Source: Salibacter sp031581065 (GTDB lineage Bacteria > Bacteroidota > Bacteroidia > Flavobacteriales_G > Salibacteraceae). Taken from it: a stretch of 64,000 nt of DNA. How positions within the stretch are numbered: position 1 is the first letter of the stretch; each line of letters opens with the position of its first letter. Under the pieces are notes generated by a model that saw nothing but the letters and a program-made list of their open reading frames with translations, was not told the origin of the DNA and made no database searches. The stretch spans positions 1 through 64,000 of the forward strand of contig NZ_JAVLBN010000010.1 of the NCBI RefSeq assembly GCF_031581065.1, read 5' to 3'. The translations under genes were made by a program, and so were the position numbers. This document shows positions 1 to 9,106 of this stretch, one piece after another.

Positions 1-408
1 GTTGTTGAAATGAAATATGGCGACAGCGAAAATCTTCCTTTTGAGGATGAGTCTTACGATGCTATCACAGTTGCCTTTGGCGTGAGAAACTTTGAAAATC
101 TCGAAAAAGGATTGGCTGAAATGCATCGGGTTCTGACCAAAAAAGGGAAAACAGTAATCATCGAATTTTCTAAACCCCAGCATTTTCCCATCAAGCAACT
201 CTACAATTTTTACTTCAAGTCTATTTTACCAAACCTGGGGAAATGGGTTTCTAAGGATCAACGCGCTTATACTTATTTGCCTGAATCAGTTGAAGCGTTT
301 CCTTACGGACAAAAATTCCTCGATGTAATGGAAAGTGTGGGCTACACAAATACTAAGTGTATCCCGCTTACGTTTGGTATTGCGAGTATTTACACAGGTG
401 AAAAATAA
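1..408 (+). CDS. menG: Demethylmenaquinone methyltransferase MenG/UbiE, C-terminal part (cut by window edge)
   Basis: The reading frame is open from base 1, so the gene starts upstream of the window and about 135 codons are seen. The protein is the C-terminal part of a class I SAM-dependent methyltransferase of the UbiE/MenG family, with the family blocks AFGVRNF, the RVLTKKGK strand and a GIASIYTG end. This family methylates demethylmenaquinone to menaquinone; because Bacteroidota use menaquinone, MenG is the better name (established knowledge). The stop lies 12 bases before the porT start, so the two probably share a transcript; a menG-porT order is common in this phylum. One copy of the dispersed word GGHTCTGACC lies at 129-138. 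Confidence 0.93.
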   Translation, partial: VVEMKYGDSENLPFEDESYDAITVAFGVRNFENLEKGLAEMHRVLTKKGKTVIIEFSKPQHFPIKQLYNFYFKSILPNLGKWVSKDQRAYTYLPESVEAFPYGQKFLDVMESVGYTNTKCIPLTFGIASIYTGEK

Positions 409-419
409 TTCGTTATAGG

Positions 420-1139
420 TTGATAGTTAAGCTGTTAAAATACGGACTCCTTTTGTCTATTGCAATTCTTTTCAGCAGAGTTGTGCAGGCTCAACTGGAA
501 AGACCCAAAAATTTGCGCTTTTTTGACGAAAAGAAAGTCCACTTTGGTTTTACACTCGGGATCAATACCATGGGCTACAACCTCAATACCGATCTCACCA
601 AAAACGATACGCTCGTATCAGTTGAAACAAACAGGCAAAGCGGATTCAACATTGGGATTGTGAGTTCCTGGCACATCACTCGTAAATTCAGCTTGCGTTT
701 TCTGCCCACACTCGCCTTTGGACAACGAAACCTCGACTACCTGTTTCAGGGTGAAAATGACAACTCCCTCGAAACGAAACAGGTTGAATCTACATACCTG
801 CAATTTCCATTGAATTTCAAATACAGGTCAGAGCGCCTCAATAATTTCGCTGCATACGTTGTTGGTGGTGCCAACTACAGCCTCGATCTCGCCTCACAGT
901 TCGATACCGATAATAAAGTCCCCGTTTCTGAACAAGTAATAAGGCTCAAACGACACAATGTTATGTATGAATTTGGAGTGGGCTTTGACTTTTTCCTCGA
1001 GTACTTCAAATTCTCACCGGAGATCAAAGTTTCACAGGGAATCAACGGAGTATTAATTCAGGACAACACATTATGGAGCGATCCCATTGAAAAGCTCACT
1101 CCAAGAATGGTTTCCATCTCACTTCACTTTGAGGGCTAA
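420..1139 (+). CDS. porT: PorT family T9SS-associated outer membrane protein
   Basis: The protein has 239 residues and an N-terminal signal peptide ending near VVQAQ, followed by an eight-strand-like beta-barrel pattern (HFGFTLGINTMGY, FSLRFLPTLAFGQR, YLQFPLNFKYR). This matches PorT, an envelope protein needed for type IX secretion. The start used is TTG at 420; no ATG lies closer to the signal peptide. It follows menG by 12 bases and its last 4 bases overlap the convergent methyltransferase gene. The identification rests on the overall pattern and on the menG neighbour, since PorT has no catalytic motif. Confidence 0.8.
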   Translation: MIVKLLKYGLLLSIAILFSRVVQAQLERPKNLRFFDEKKVHFGFTLGINTMGYNLNTDLTKNDTLVSVETNRQSGFNIGIVSSWHITRKFSLRFLPTLAFGQRNLDYLFQGENDNSLETKQVESTYLQFPLNFKYRSERLNNFAAYVVGGANYSLDLASQFDTDNKVPVSEQVIRLKRHNVMYEFGVGFDFFLEYFKFSPEIKVSQGINGVLIQDNTLWSDPIEKLTPRMVSISLHFEG

Positions 1140-1858
1140 ACCCAGTAACTCAAAATTATTCCGGTCGCTACAGCCACGTTCAGTGACTCAGCTCCTCCCC
1201 TTTTTTCAATGGTTACCGAGAAATCGAGTAGTTTTTGAATTTCAGAACTTATCCCGTGAGATTCGCTTCCCATAACCAAAACTGCTTTTTGAGGAATTAC
1301 ATCGCGGTTGAGTTTATCACCCCTCATCTCAGCGCCAACAATTGAGTAGCCCGTTTTCTTTAGTTTCTCAATTTTTTCGGTCAGATCCACTCTAGCTAAC
1401 CGAGTTCGGAATATCGAGCCCATTGACGATTGAATGACTTTAGGATTGAACTCGTCAACAGTTTCTTCAGAGCACAAAACTGTTTCGATTCCAAACCAAT
1501 CGGCAATACGGAGAATCGTGCCCAAATTTCCCGGATCGTTAATATTTTCTACAGCCAAAATTTTATCTGAAGAAATTTCAAATGATTCATCGGGAATTTT
1601 GACCAGTGCCATGATCCCGGGCGGATTTTTCATCGATGATATTTGCGACAACTCGTTCTGTGAAACCTCTTGTACAGCAAAGGAACCCGATATTGGCGGA
1701 ATTTGGCTCTGACCGTGATAAACGGCTTCAACTTCAAAGTCACTATCAATCGCTTCCTGAACCAATTTTGTGCCTTCAACAAGGAATTCACCGTGTTCGT
1801 TCCTGAACTTTTTTTGACGCAAAGACCGCAAAAACTTTAATTCCCTTTTTGAAAGCAT
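1136..1858 (-). CDS. SpoU/TrmH-family RNA 2'-O-methyltransferase
   Basis: This 240-residue protein has an N-terminal substrate-binding domain (KFRNEHGEFLVEGTKLVQEA) and a C-terminal SPOUT knot. The three SpoU motifs are visible: NINDPGNLGTILRIADWFG, VMGSESHGIS and SLNVAVATGIILSYW. The family transfers methyl from SAM to ribose 2'-OH groups of rRNA or tRNA; the exact target nucleotide cannot be read from sequence. The 3' end overlaps the convergent porT stop by 4 bases. It carries two copies of the dispersed GGHTCTGACC word (1379-1388 and 1705-1714), in opposite orientations. Confidence 0.9.
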   Translation of the reverse strand: MLSKRELKFLRSLRQKKFRNEHGEFLVEGTKLVQEAIDSDFEVEAVYHGQSQIPPISGSFAVQEVSQNELSQISSMKNPPGIMALVKIPDESFEISSDKILAVENINDPGNLGTILRIADWFGIETVLCSEETVDEFNPKVIQSSMGSIFRTRLARVDLTEKIEKLKKTGYSIVGAEMRGDKLNRDVIPQKAVLVMGSESHGISSEIQKLLDFSVTIEKRGGAESLNVAVATGIILSYWV

Positions 1859-1877
1859 ATCACCACGGTTTAATCAT

Positions 1878-1885
1878 TAGTTTTG
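1878..1885 (+). promoter_or_regulatory. Bacteroidota -7 promoter box for tamL
   Basis: TAGTTTTG matches the Bacteroidota -7 consensus TAnnTTTG and lies 12 bases before the ATG at 1898. It overlaps the in-frame TTG at 1883, which argues that the TTG is not the start codon. Confidence 0.55.
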
Positions 1886-1897
1886 CAAATCTATCAC

Positions 1898-4372
1898 ATG
1901 GGCTTGAAATACTACGTAAAATATACCCTTTTGGCGATTGCTCTAACAATTGCGTTAGGAGCCTGTAACAGCACTAAGTACGTTCCTCAAGACAAGTATT
2001 TGCTCGTTAAAAACGAATTAAAGAACAATGCAAAAACACTTGATGAGGACGAAATAAAGGCTGTGATCAAACAAAAACCGAATAAAAAAATATTCGAGCT
2101 GTTTCGTTTCAACCTATTCGTTTACAATCTTTTTGATTCTGCCAAAATAGCTGAGCGAAATGAAAAGAAACGCGAAAGACTGAAAAACCGAAACGACAGA
2201 AGAGTTGAAAAAGGGAAGGAGCCCAAAGAGTTTAACCCGGTTATTACTCACCGTATTAAACATAAAATCGGTAATCCGCCCACAGTTTTCGATTCCATCC
2301 TTATGAACAAATCAGTTACGGATTTGAAACTCTTCCTCAAAAACAATGGCTATTTCAACAACCGCGTATCGGCAAAACCGGTTAGAGATACGAGTGACAG
2401 AAAAGTGAAAGTTGTTTATGAAATAAAAGCAGGCAGGCCTTACAAAATCAAAGAAGTTGCCTACTCGATAGACGATAAGGACTTGTTGCCGGCAATCAAA
2501 AAAGCAACAAAAGAAACGTCACTGCGAAACGGAGCTGTTTTTAGTTTGGAAGAAATTGATGACGAAAGGCAACGACTCACAAAATCAATGAAAGACCAGG
2601 GCTATTTCTACTTCAATCAAAATTTTGTCACCTATGAAGTTGATTCAACCTTGGGTGATCATCGTGTTTACATCAGGCAAAAAGTCAACAATCCCGTTAC
2701 AGAGGAAACACTTCCATCAGGAGAAGATACTTTGGTAGAAAAAACGCATAAAAAATACCGGATAAAGGATGTTTACATCAACTCCAATTACTCTACAGAG
2801 TTTCAAACTGTAAGCAATGATACGGTCAGGTACGATGACGTCTATTTTATCAATACCAAAAAGAGCAACTACAATCCAAAAGTACTGGCTGATGCTATTT
2901 ACATAGCTCCAAATGAGTTTTATTCGCAATCAAGGCAGGAATACACCTATGACCGACTCTCATCTTTGAAAAACTTTAGGTTCATCAATATACAATTTGA
3001 AGAAGCGAGCAATGATACAACCTTACTCAACTGTTACATTAATCTGACGCCTATTTTAAGGCAATCCGTTTCAGCTGAAGCTGAAGGGACAAATACAGGC
3101 GGCAACCTGGGTGTATCGGGTAATCTCGGCTACACGAACAGAAACCTATTTAAAGGAGCTGAGTTGTTTCGCATTAGGCTGAGAGGTGGTGTGGAAGCAC
3201 AGCAAACGAACAACCCTATTGAAGGTGACCAGGAAACTCAAGGATCAAATTTAGAACGCATTTCGCCATTCAACACTACCGAATACGGTATAGAGACTTC
3301 ACTCAACTTACCAGATCTACTGATACCCAAAAACGTTTATCGCTACGAACTGCCTAACTACAAGAACCCTAAAACCAATGTCAACCTCAACTTCAACTAC
3401 CAAAGACGACCAGATTTTACACGTAATTTAATCAACACTTCATACGCTTATTTCTGGTCAGGTAACACCAAAAACAGCAATGATTACGCTTTTTATCCTC
3501 TCAACTTATCGATAATTAGAATTGACAAACGCGACTACTTTGATCAGCGACTGCGGGATCTTCAAAACCCGTTTTTGTTGAACACTTACAGTGACCACTT
3601 AATTGCCGGAAGCAAATTCAACTACACCTGGACAAATCAAAACCTGCGCAAAAATCAAAATGCTATTTGGAACCGCGTAACGGTAGAAACGGCAGGGAAC
3701 TTACTTGCCCAGAGCAGTGATTGGCTCGGACTAAATAAAACAAACGGAGAATATTACGAGCTTTTTGGTATTCGATACGCACAATTTGTAAAACTTGCTA
3801 ATGACTTTAGGGTCTATAACAACCTCACCAAGAACAGTAAAATGGCCTATCGTTTTCATGCCGGAGTTGGTGTACCTTATGGCAACCGGGATGTACTTCC
3901 ATACGATAAGAGCTTTTTTGCAGGAGGCGCCAACGACATAAGAGCCTGGACAGCCCGTTCATTAGGACCCGGTTCAACACCAGATTCAGTAACAGCAGGC
4001 ATTGATCAGGTCGGTGACATCCTGCTTGAAGCAAATGTCGAGTATCGAGCTCAATTGACCGACATGTTTGAAATTGCCTTCTTTGCTGACATGGGAAATA
4101 TTTGGGTGATGGAAAGAGATCAACAGGTAGAATCTTCAATTTTTAGATTTGATCGTTTTTATAAAGAAATAGCGGTCGGAACCGGAGTTGGCTTTCGTTT
4201 CGATTTCAGCTTCCTGTTACTCCGCCTTGATTGGGGTGTTCAAATGCGAGACCCCGCTCTTGCTGAAGGAGAAAGATGGATCTTTCAATCCAAAGACCTC
4301 TACAACGAAGCCAATCAAAACGACTACAAAATGCGGAGTACATTTAACTTAGGAATTGGGTATCCTTTTTAG
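1898..4372 (+). CDS. tamL: TamL-like BamA-superfamily outer membrane lipoprotein
   Basis: About 824 residues. The N-terminus is a lipoprotein signal (ALTIALGAC, Cys near residue 23), followed by an extended POTRA-like region and a C-terminal 16-strand Omp85 barrel; FFAGGANDIRAW and the terminal GIGYPF are typical of the Omp85 barrel. Bacteroidota carry a lipidated TamA/BamA relative called TamL, usually paired with TamB, for outer-membrane protein insertion; TamB is not in this window. The ATG at 1898 is preferred over an upstream in-frame TTG because the latter is part of the -7 box. No copy of the dispersed 10-mer occurs in this long gene. Confidence 0.82.
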   Translation: MGLKYYVKYTLLAIALTIALGACNSTKYVPQDKYLLVKNELKNNAKTLDEDEIKAVIKQKPNKKIFELFRFNLFVYNLFDSAKIAERNEKKRERLKNRNDRRVEKGKEPKEFNPVITHRIKHKIGNPPTVFDSILMNKSVTDLKLFLKNNGYFNNRVSAKPVRDTSDRKVKVVYEIKAGRPYKIKEVAYSIDDKDLLPAIKKATKETSLRNGAVFSLEEIDDERQRLTKSMKDQGYFYFNQNFVTYEVDSTLGDHRVYIRQKVNNPVTEETLPSGEDTLVEKTHKKYRIKDVYINSNYSTEFQTVSNDTVRYDDVYFINTKKSNYNPKVLADAIYIAPNEFYSQSRQEYTYDRLSSLKNFRFINIQFEEASNDTTLLNCYINLTPILRQSVSAEAEGTNTGGNLGVSGNLGYTNRNLFKGAELFRIRLRGGVEAQQTNNPIEGDQETQGSNLERISPFNTTEYGIETSLNLPDLLIPKNVYRYELPNYKNPKTNVNLNFNYQRRPDFTRNLINTSYAYFWSGNTKNSNDYAFYPLNLSIIRIDKRDYFDQRLRDLQNPFLLNTYSDHLIAGSKFNYTWTNQNLRKNQNAIWNRVTVETAGNLLAQSSDWLGLNKTNGEYYELFGIRYAQFVKLANDFRVYNNLTKNSKMAYRFHAGVGVPYGNRDVLPYDKSFFAGGANDIRAWTARSLGPGSTPDSVTAGIDQVGDILLEANVEYRAQLTDMFEIAFFADMGNIWVMERDQQVESSIFRFDRFYKEIAVGTGVGFRFDFSFLLLRLDWGVQMRDPALAEGERWIFQSKDLYNEANQNDYKMRSTFNLGIGYPF

Positions 4373-4429
4373 TCTGTTCCACATCTTTCTCATGATTTTA
4401 AATTTGCAAACACCTTAACAATTTATTTT

Positions 4430-4437
4430 TAGCTTTG
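4430..4437 (+). promoter_or_regulatory. Probable -7 box for fbaB
   Basis: TAGCTTTG matches TAnnTTTG, 37 bases before the fbaB start. A TTTG at 4403-4406 is 23 bases upstream, slightly farther than the usual spacing of about 19. Confidence 0.5.
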
Positions 4438-4474
4438 TCGGCTCAAAGCAAATCAACAAAGATATACCTAACAT

Positions 4475-5536
4475 ATGTCAGCGATTAATAAAATTCAGGA
4501 GCTCCTTGGTGACAAGGCCGATAACCTTTTGAGCCACGTTTCAAAAACAATCTCAAAAGAACAACTTCACCTACCGGGAAGCGACTTTGTTGACCGCGTT
4601 TTTACAAACAGCGATCGCAATCCCCAAGTACTAAAAAGTCTTCAATCTCTATATAATCACGGTAGACTTGCAGGTACAGGCTACCTTTCTATTCTACCGG
4701 TAGATCAGGGTATTGAGCACTCAGCAGCCGCATCATTTGCGCCAAACCCAATTTACTTCGATCCCGAAAATATCGTGAAACTCGCAATTGAAGCAGACTG
4801 TAATGCAGTTGCCTCAACTTATGATGTGTTGGCATCTACAGCGAGAAAATACGCTCACAAAATACCGTACATAGTAAAAATCAACCACAACGAATTATTG
4901 ACTTACCCGAGTACTTTCGATCAAATCCAGTTTGGTACAGTTGAGCGTGCCTGGGAGATGGGTGCAACAGCCGTTGGTGCCACGATCTATTTCGGATCTG
5001 AACAAAGTGATCGCCAAATTCAGGAAATCGCACTTGCATTTGAACGCGCACACGAACTTGGAATGGCCACTATACTTTGGTGCTACCTCCGCAACAGCGA
5101 CTTCAAAAAAGATGGTACAGATTATCACACCTCAGCCGATCTAACTGGTCAGGCGAATCACATTGGTGTATCAATTGGTGCTGATATCATCAAGCAAAAG
5201 CTCGCGACAAACAACGGAGGCTACAAAGCGCTCAACTTTGGTAAAACACATGACAAAGTTTACAGCGAATTGACATCAGACAACCCAATTGACCTTTGCC
5301 GTTACCAGTTAGCAAACTGCTACATGGGGCGCAGAGGACTTATCAACTCCGGAGGTGCTTCAGGAGGCGACTCAGATTTAGCAAATGCTGTTGAAACTGC
5401 TGTTGTCAATAAAAGAGCCGGTGGATCAGGATTAATTCTCGGTCGTAAAGCTTTCCAAAAGCCGATGAAAGAAGGAGTTGAAATCATCCGCACTGTACAG
5501 GATGTTTACCTTGAAAGCGAAGTAACAATCGCGTAA
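4475..5536 (+). CDS. fbaB: Class I fructose-bisphosphate aldolase (DhnA/FbaB type)
   Basis: The 353-residue protein is a TIM-barrel aldolase of the DhnA/FbaB class, which forms a Schiff base through lysine and splits fructose 1,6-bisphosphate into DHAP and glyceraldehyde 3-phosphate. Family blocks are GYLSILPVDQGIEHSAAASF, VASTYDVL, YIVKINHNELL, GATAVGATIYFGSEQS and the phosphate-binding INSGGASGGDSDLANAV. It is a stand-alone gene between tamL and accD with its own promoter-like box. It serves glycolysis/gluconeogenesis; with rpe and the small transaldolase in this window it forms part of central sugar metabolism, though the genes are not linked. Confidence 0.93.
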   Translation: MSAINKIQELLGDKADNLLSHVSKTISKEQLHLPGSDFVDRVFTNSDRNPQVLKSLQSLYNHGRLAGTGYLSILPVDQGIEHSAAASFAPNPIYFDPENIVKLAIEADCNAVASTYDVLASTARKYAHKIPYIVKINHNELLTYPSTFDQIQFGTVERAWEMGATAVGATIYFGSEQSDRQIQEIALAFERAHELGMATILWCYLRNSDFKKDGTDYHTSADLTGQANHIGVSIGADIIKQKLATNNGGYKALNFGKTHDKVYSELTSDNPIDLCRYQLANCYMGRRGLINSGGASGGDSDLANAVETAVVNKRAGGSGLILGRKAFQKPMKEGVEIIRTVQDVYLESEVTIA

Positions 5537-5581
5537 AGAAATCATTTCGGTGATTCATGTATCACTTAAAATACACTCAAA

Positions 5582-6424
5582 ATGAGTTGGTTTAAGCGAA
5601 TAAAAAAGGGTATTACTACCCCGACAAAAGATAAAAAAGAAACACCTGACGGTCTTTGGTTCAAGTCACCAAAAGGACACATCATTGAAACGTCAGAACT
5701 CGAGAAGCACGCTTATGTTGTTCCGGCAGACGGTTACCACAAGCGAATAGGATCTGACGAGTATTTCAATCTCATTTTTGATGAGGGAACCATGAAAGAG
5801 ATCAATAAATCGCTCTCTTCAGCTGATCCGCTCAAGTTTGAGGATACGAAGAAATACACTGACAGAGTTAAAGCCTCTCAGCAAAAGACAGGCCTTAAAG
5901 ATGCTATCAGAACCGCACACGGAAAAGTTGACGGACAGCCGTTGATGATTGCCTGCATGGATTTTAAATTCATAGGTGGTTCAATGGGATCAGTAGTTGG
6001 TGAAAAGATTTCCCGAAGCATCGATTACTGCATCAAACACAAAACACCATTGATGATTATTTCAAAATCAGGTGGTGCTCGTATGATGGAAGCTGCATTT
6101 TCACTCATGCAAATGGCGAAAACATCAGCTAAACTGACGCTTTTGTCTCAACACAAAATTCCGTACATCAGCTATTTAACTGATCCAACAACCGGAGGTG
6201 TTACAGCGTCTTTTGCTATGTTGGGCGATATCAACATAGCTGAACCAGGTGCACTCATCGGCTTTGCCGGACCAAGAGTAATTAAGGAGACAATCGGTAA
6301 GGATTTACCTGAAGGTTTTCAAACATCTGAATTTTTGCTCGAACACGGCTTCCTCGACTTTATAGTGGACAGGCGTGAATTGCGTGATAAACTCTCTCAA
6401 ACACTGAGATTGTTTAAAAATTAA
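5582..6424 (+). CDS. accD: Acetyl-CoA carboxylase carboxyltransferase subunit beta
   Basis: The 280-residue protein carries the crotonase-fold carboxyltransferase core: MACMDFKFIGGSMGSVVGEKI, SKSGGARMMEAAFSLMQMAKTS, LTDPTTGGVTASFAMLGD and ALIGFAGPRVI. With AccA it transfers carboxyl from biotin to acetyl-CoA, the first step of fatty-acid synthesis. The usual N-terminal four-cysteine zinc ribbon is reduced: the equivalent segment reads WFKSPKGHIIETSELEKHAY and contains no cysteine. To my knowledge this is also seen in other Bacteroidota AccD proteins, so it is probably lineage-wide rather than damage. The start ATG at 5582 is 45 bases after fbaB. Confidence 0.95.
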   Translation: MSWFKRIKKGITTPTKDKKETPDGLWFKSPKGHIIETSELEKHAYVVPADGYHKRIGSDEYFNLIFDEGTMKEINKSLSSADPLKFEDTKKYTDRVKASQQKTGLKDAIRTAHGKVDGQPLMIACMDFKFIGGSMGSVVGEKISRSIDYCIKHKTPLMIISKSGGARMMEAAFSLMQMAKTSAKLTLLSQHKIPYISYLTDPTTGGVTASFAMLGDINIAEPGALIGFAGPRVIKETIGKDLPEGFQTSEFLLEHGFLDFIVDRRELRDKLSQTLRLFKN

Positions 6425-6454
6425 GAAATCACAAAACAGTCGCTTTAAATTATC

Positions 6455-6462
6455 TATATTTG
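6455..6462 (+). promoter_or_regulatory. -7 box for rpsO
   Basis: TATATTTG matches TAnnTTTG and lies 51 bases before the rpsO start codon, between accD and rpsO. Confidence 0.5.
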
Positions 6463-6513
6463 CAGCTTCGATTACGGTCGAAATACATAAAAATCATTTA
6501 AAATAATATTGGC

Positions 6514-6783
6514 ATGTATTTAACAAGCGAAAAGAAAAAAGAAATTTTCAAAGAGTTCGGTGGCTCTGAAAGCAACACCGGTTCAGCTGAAGGTCAAATT
6601 GCGTTGTTCACTCACCGCATTGACCATTTGACAAAGCACCTTAAAGAAAACAAAAAAGATGCTTCAACTCGTAGAGCGCTTATCGCACTCGTTGGTAAAA
6701 GACGCTCACTTCTCGATTACCTAAAGGCGAAAGACATCGAAAGGTATCGTGCCATTATCAAGAAATTGAAGCTTCGTAAATAA
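6514..6783 (+). CDS. rpsO: 30S ribosomal protein S15
   Basis: The 89-residue product has the full S15 pattern: TGSAEGQIALFTHRIDHLTKHL, then RRALIALVGKRRSLLDYLK. S15 binds 16S rRNA early in small-subunit assembly. The length equals the family norm. It has its own -7 box and is followed by a strong hairpin terminator before pnp. The rpsO-pnp order is the classic bacterial arrangement. Confidence 0.98.
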   Translation: MYLTSEKKKEIFKEFGGSESNTGSAEGQIALFTHRIDHLTKHLKENKKDASTRRALIALVGKRRSLLDYLKAKDIERYRAIIKKLKLRK

Positions 6784-6791
6784 TTTTACAG

Positions 6792-6823
6792 GAAAGGCAA
6801 TTGCAAAATTGCCTTTCTTTTTT
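6792..6823 (+). terminator. Rho-independent terminator/attenuator between rpsO and pnp
   Basis: AAAGGCAATT and AATTGCCTTT pair around a short loop and are followed by a T-rich run. In this position it can separate rpsO from pnp or act as a processing site. Confidence 0.8.
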
Positions 6824-6840
6824 AAAAGATACTACGCATA

Positions 6841-8958
6841 ATGAAAATCGGATTAGAACATACCTTTACAACAGCAGGTCAGGAAATTACTATTGAAACG
6901 GGCAAATTAGCCAAACAGGCTGATGGCTCAGTTGTTATCAAGCAGGGGAACACCATGCTTTTAGCTACAGTTGTTTCGAGAAAAGAAGCTTCTGAGGGAA
7001 TTGATTTTTTACCGCTTACAGTAGAGTACCGTGAAAAGTTTGCCTCTACCGGTAAGTTCCCTGGTGGTTTTATCAAGCGCGAAGCGAGACCAACAGAAAA
7101 TGAAATTTTAACAGCTCGTTTAATCGACAGAGCTCTACGTCCATTATTCCCTGATGATTACCACGCTGAAACACAGGTATTTGTTCAATTGATCTCATCC
7201 GATAAAGATACAATGCCTGATGCACTTGCGTGTTTCGCAGCTTCATCGGCTATTGCGATGAGCGATCTTCCTTTCAACGGACCAGTTTCTGAAGTTCGTG
7301 TTGGTAGAATAGATGGAAACTTTGTGATCAATCCAAAACTTTCAGAACTCGAATCGAGCGACATCGACATGATGGTTGCCGGTACATCTGACAACATCGT
7401 GATGGTTGAAGGTGAAATGGAAGAGATCTCAGAGCAGGAAATGATCGAGGCAATCATGTTTGGTCACGATGGCATCAAAGAGCAATGCCAGGCACAAAAA
7501 GATTTAGCTTCTCAGGTTGAGAAATCTCACACCAAAAGAGAATACGAACACGAGACTCACGACAAAGATCTCGAAGAAAAAGTTAAAAACGACCTCTACG
7601 ATAAAGCTCACGAAATTGCAAAAACGCCTACCTCCAAGCAGGAACGCAGCGAGCAGTTTGATAAGGTTCTGACCGAATACAAAGAGCAATTCTCAGAAGA
7701 AGAGCTCGAAGAAAAAGAAGGACTCATCAACACTTACTTTGGTAAGGTGAAAAAAGCAGCAGTACGTGCTGTGGTTCTCGATAACGGTATTCGCCTTGAC
7801 GGTCGTAAAACGGATGAAATCCGCGATATTTGGACTGAAGTAGGATACCTACCCGGAACTCACGGAAGTTCGATCTTTACTCGTGGTGAAACGCAGTCTT
7901 TAACTACTGTAACACTCGGAACCAAACTTGACGAGCAAAGCATTGATGGCGCATTCCTTACAGATAGCCAACGTTTTATTCTGCATTACAACTTCCCTCC
8001 TTTCTCAACCGGTGAAGCAAGACCTGTTAGAGGTACTTCACGAAGAGAAGTTGGACACGGAAATCTCGCTATGCGTGCATTGAAAGACATGGTTCCTTCA
8101 GATTACAACTATACTGTTCGCGTAGTTTCTGACATCCTTGAATCGAATGGTTCTTCATCAATGGCAACTGTTTGCGCAGGTTCATTAGCTATGATGGATG
8201 CCGGTATTCCGGTTAAGAAACCTGTATCGGGAATTGCAATGGGATTGATCTCTGAAGGTGATCGTTACGCAGTACTTTCTGATATCCTTGGTGATGAAGA
8301 TTTCCTCGGTGACATGGACTTTAAAGTTGCCGGTACAGTTGACGGAATTACTGCCTGTCAAATGGATATCAAAGTTGATGGATTGAACGAAGAGATTTTG
8401 ACGAAGGCTCTAGAGCAGTCTAAAGAAGGCCGCTTGTACATTCTCAACAAAATGAATGAGACTATCAGCGAGCCTAACAAAGAACTCAAGCCAAATGCTC
8501 CGCGCATTGTTCAATTGACAATTCCGGGAGACCTTATTGGTGCCGTGATTGGACCAGGCGGTAAAATCATTCAGGAAATCCAGAAAGAAACTGAAACAAC
8601 TATCGTTATCGAAGAAGTTGACGGTAAAGGTGTAATCGATGTAATGGCAACAAATGGCGACCAAATGGATCAGGCGTTGTCACGCATCAAGTCTATTACT
8701 CAGGTACCTGAAGTAGGTGACGAATTCATGGGCAAAGTAAAAGCTTTAGCTCCTTACGGTGCTTTCGTTGAAGTAACTCCCGGAAAAGATGGATTGCTTC
8801 ACATCTCTGAAATCGACTGGAAGCGCATTGATAAAGTAGAAGATGTGTTGAAAGAAGGTGATGAAGTGAAAGTGAAAATCATCGATAAAGACAAAAAAAC
8901 AGGAAAATTAAAACTTTCAAGAAAGGTACTTATCCCACGCCCAGAAAAGAAAGACTAA
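6841..8958 (+). CDS. pnp: Polyribonucleotide nucleotidyltransferase (PNPase)
   Basis: The 705-residue enzyme shows two RNase PH domains (ATVVSRKEASEGIDFLPLTVEYREKFA near the N-terminus; RGETQSLTTVTLGT and FPPFSTGE in the second), an alpha-helical linker, a KH domain with GAVIGPGGKIIQEI and a C-terminal S1 domain with GAFVEVTPGKDGLLHISEI. PNPase degrades mRNA from the 3' end by phosphorolysis. It follows rpsO and ends at a strong terminator. One GGHTCTGACC copy lies at 7665-7674, in the poorly conserved linker region. Confidence 0.98.
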   Translation: MKIGLEHTFTTAGQEITIETGKLAKQADGSVVIKQGNTMLLATVVSRKEASEGIDFLPLTVEYREKFASTGKFPGGFIKREARPTENEILTARLIDRALRPLFPDDYHAETQVFVQLISSDKDTMPDALACFAASSAIAMSDLPFNGPVSEVRVGRIDGNFVINPKLSELESSDIDMMVAGTSDNIVMVEGEMEEISEQEMIEAIMFGHDGIKEQCQAQKDLASQVEKSHTKREYEHETHDKDLEEKVKNDLYDKAHEIAKTPTSKQERSEQFDKVLTEYKEQFSEEELEEKEGLINTYFGKVKKAAVRAVVLDNGIRLDGRKTDEIRDIWTEVGYLPGTHGSSIFTRGETQSLTTVTLGTKLDEQSIDGAFLTDSQRFILHYNFPPFSTGEARPVRGTSRREVGHGNLAMRALKDMVPSDYNYTVRVVSDILESNGSSSMATVCAGSLAMMDAGIPVKKPVSGIAMGLISEGDRYAVLSDILGDEDFLGDMDFKVAGTVDGITACQMDIKVDGLNEEILTKALEQSKEGRLYILNKMNETISEPNKELKPNAPRIVQLTIPGDLIGAVIGPGGKIIQEIQKETETTIVIEEVDGKGVIDVMATNGDQMDQALSRIKSITQVPEVGDEFMGKVKALAPYGAFVEVTPGKDGLLHISEIDWKRIDKVEDVLKEGDEVKVKIIDKDKKTGKLKLSRKVLIPRPEKKD

Positions 8959-8991
8959 GGATTTTCCAAATACTTTTTCTTAATTTTTTGT

Positions 8992-9024
8992 AAAAAGCCC
9001 CAAACTTCTTTGGGGCTTTTTGCG
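8992..9024 (+). terminator. Rho-independent terminator of pnp
   Basis: AAAAAGCCCCAAA and TTTGGGGCTTTTT form a perfect 13-bp stem around CTTC, which itself ends in the T run. Confidence 0.92.
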
Positions 9025-9037
9025 TCTATTATAATGC

Positions 9038-9074
9038 GAGCCTTTCCCGGCTTTCTTACCCTGAAAGCCAGCTC
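9038..9074 (+). promoter_or_regulatory. Hairpin in the rpoD leader
   Basis: GGCTTTC (9049-9055) pairs with GAAAGCC (9063-9069) around TTACCCT, with outer GAGC/GCTC pairing. It sits 33 bases before the rpoD start codon and could influence rpoD translation; no function is known to me. Confidence 0.35.
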
Positions 9075-9106
9075 AAAAGAATTAGCGTGAGTAAAAGGAA
9101 AGGATT

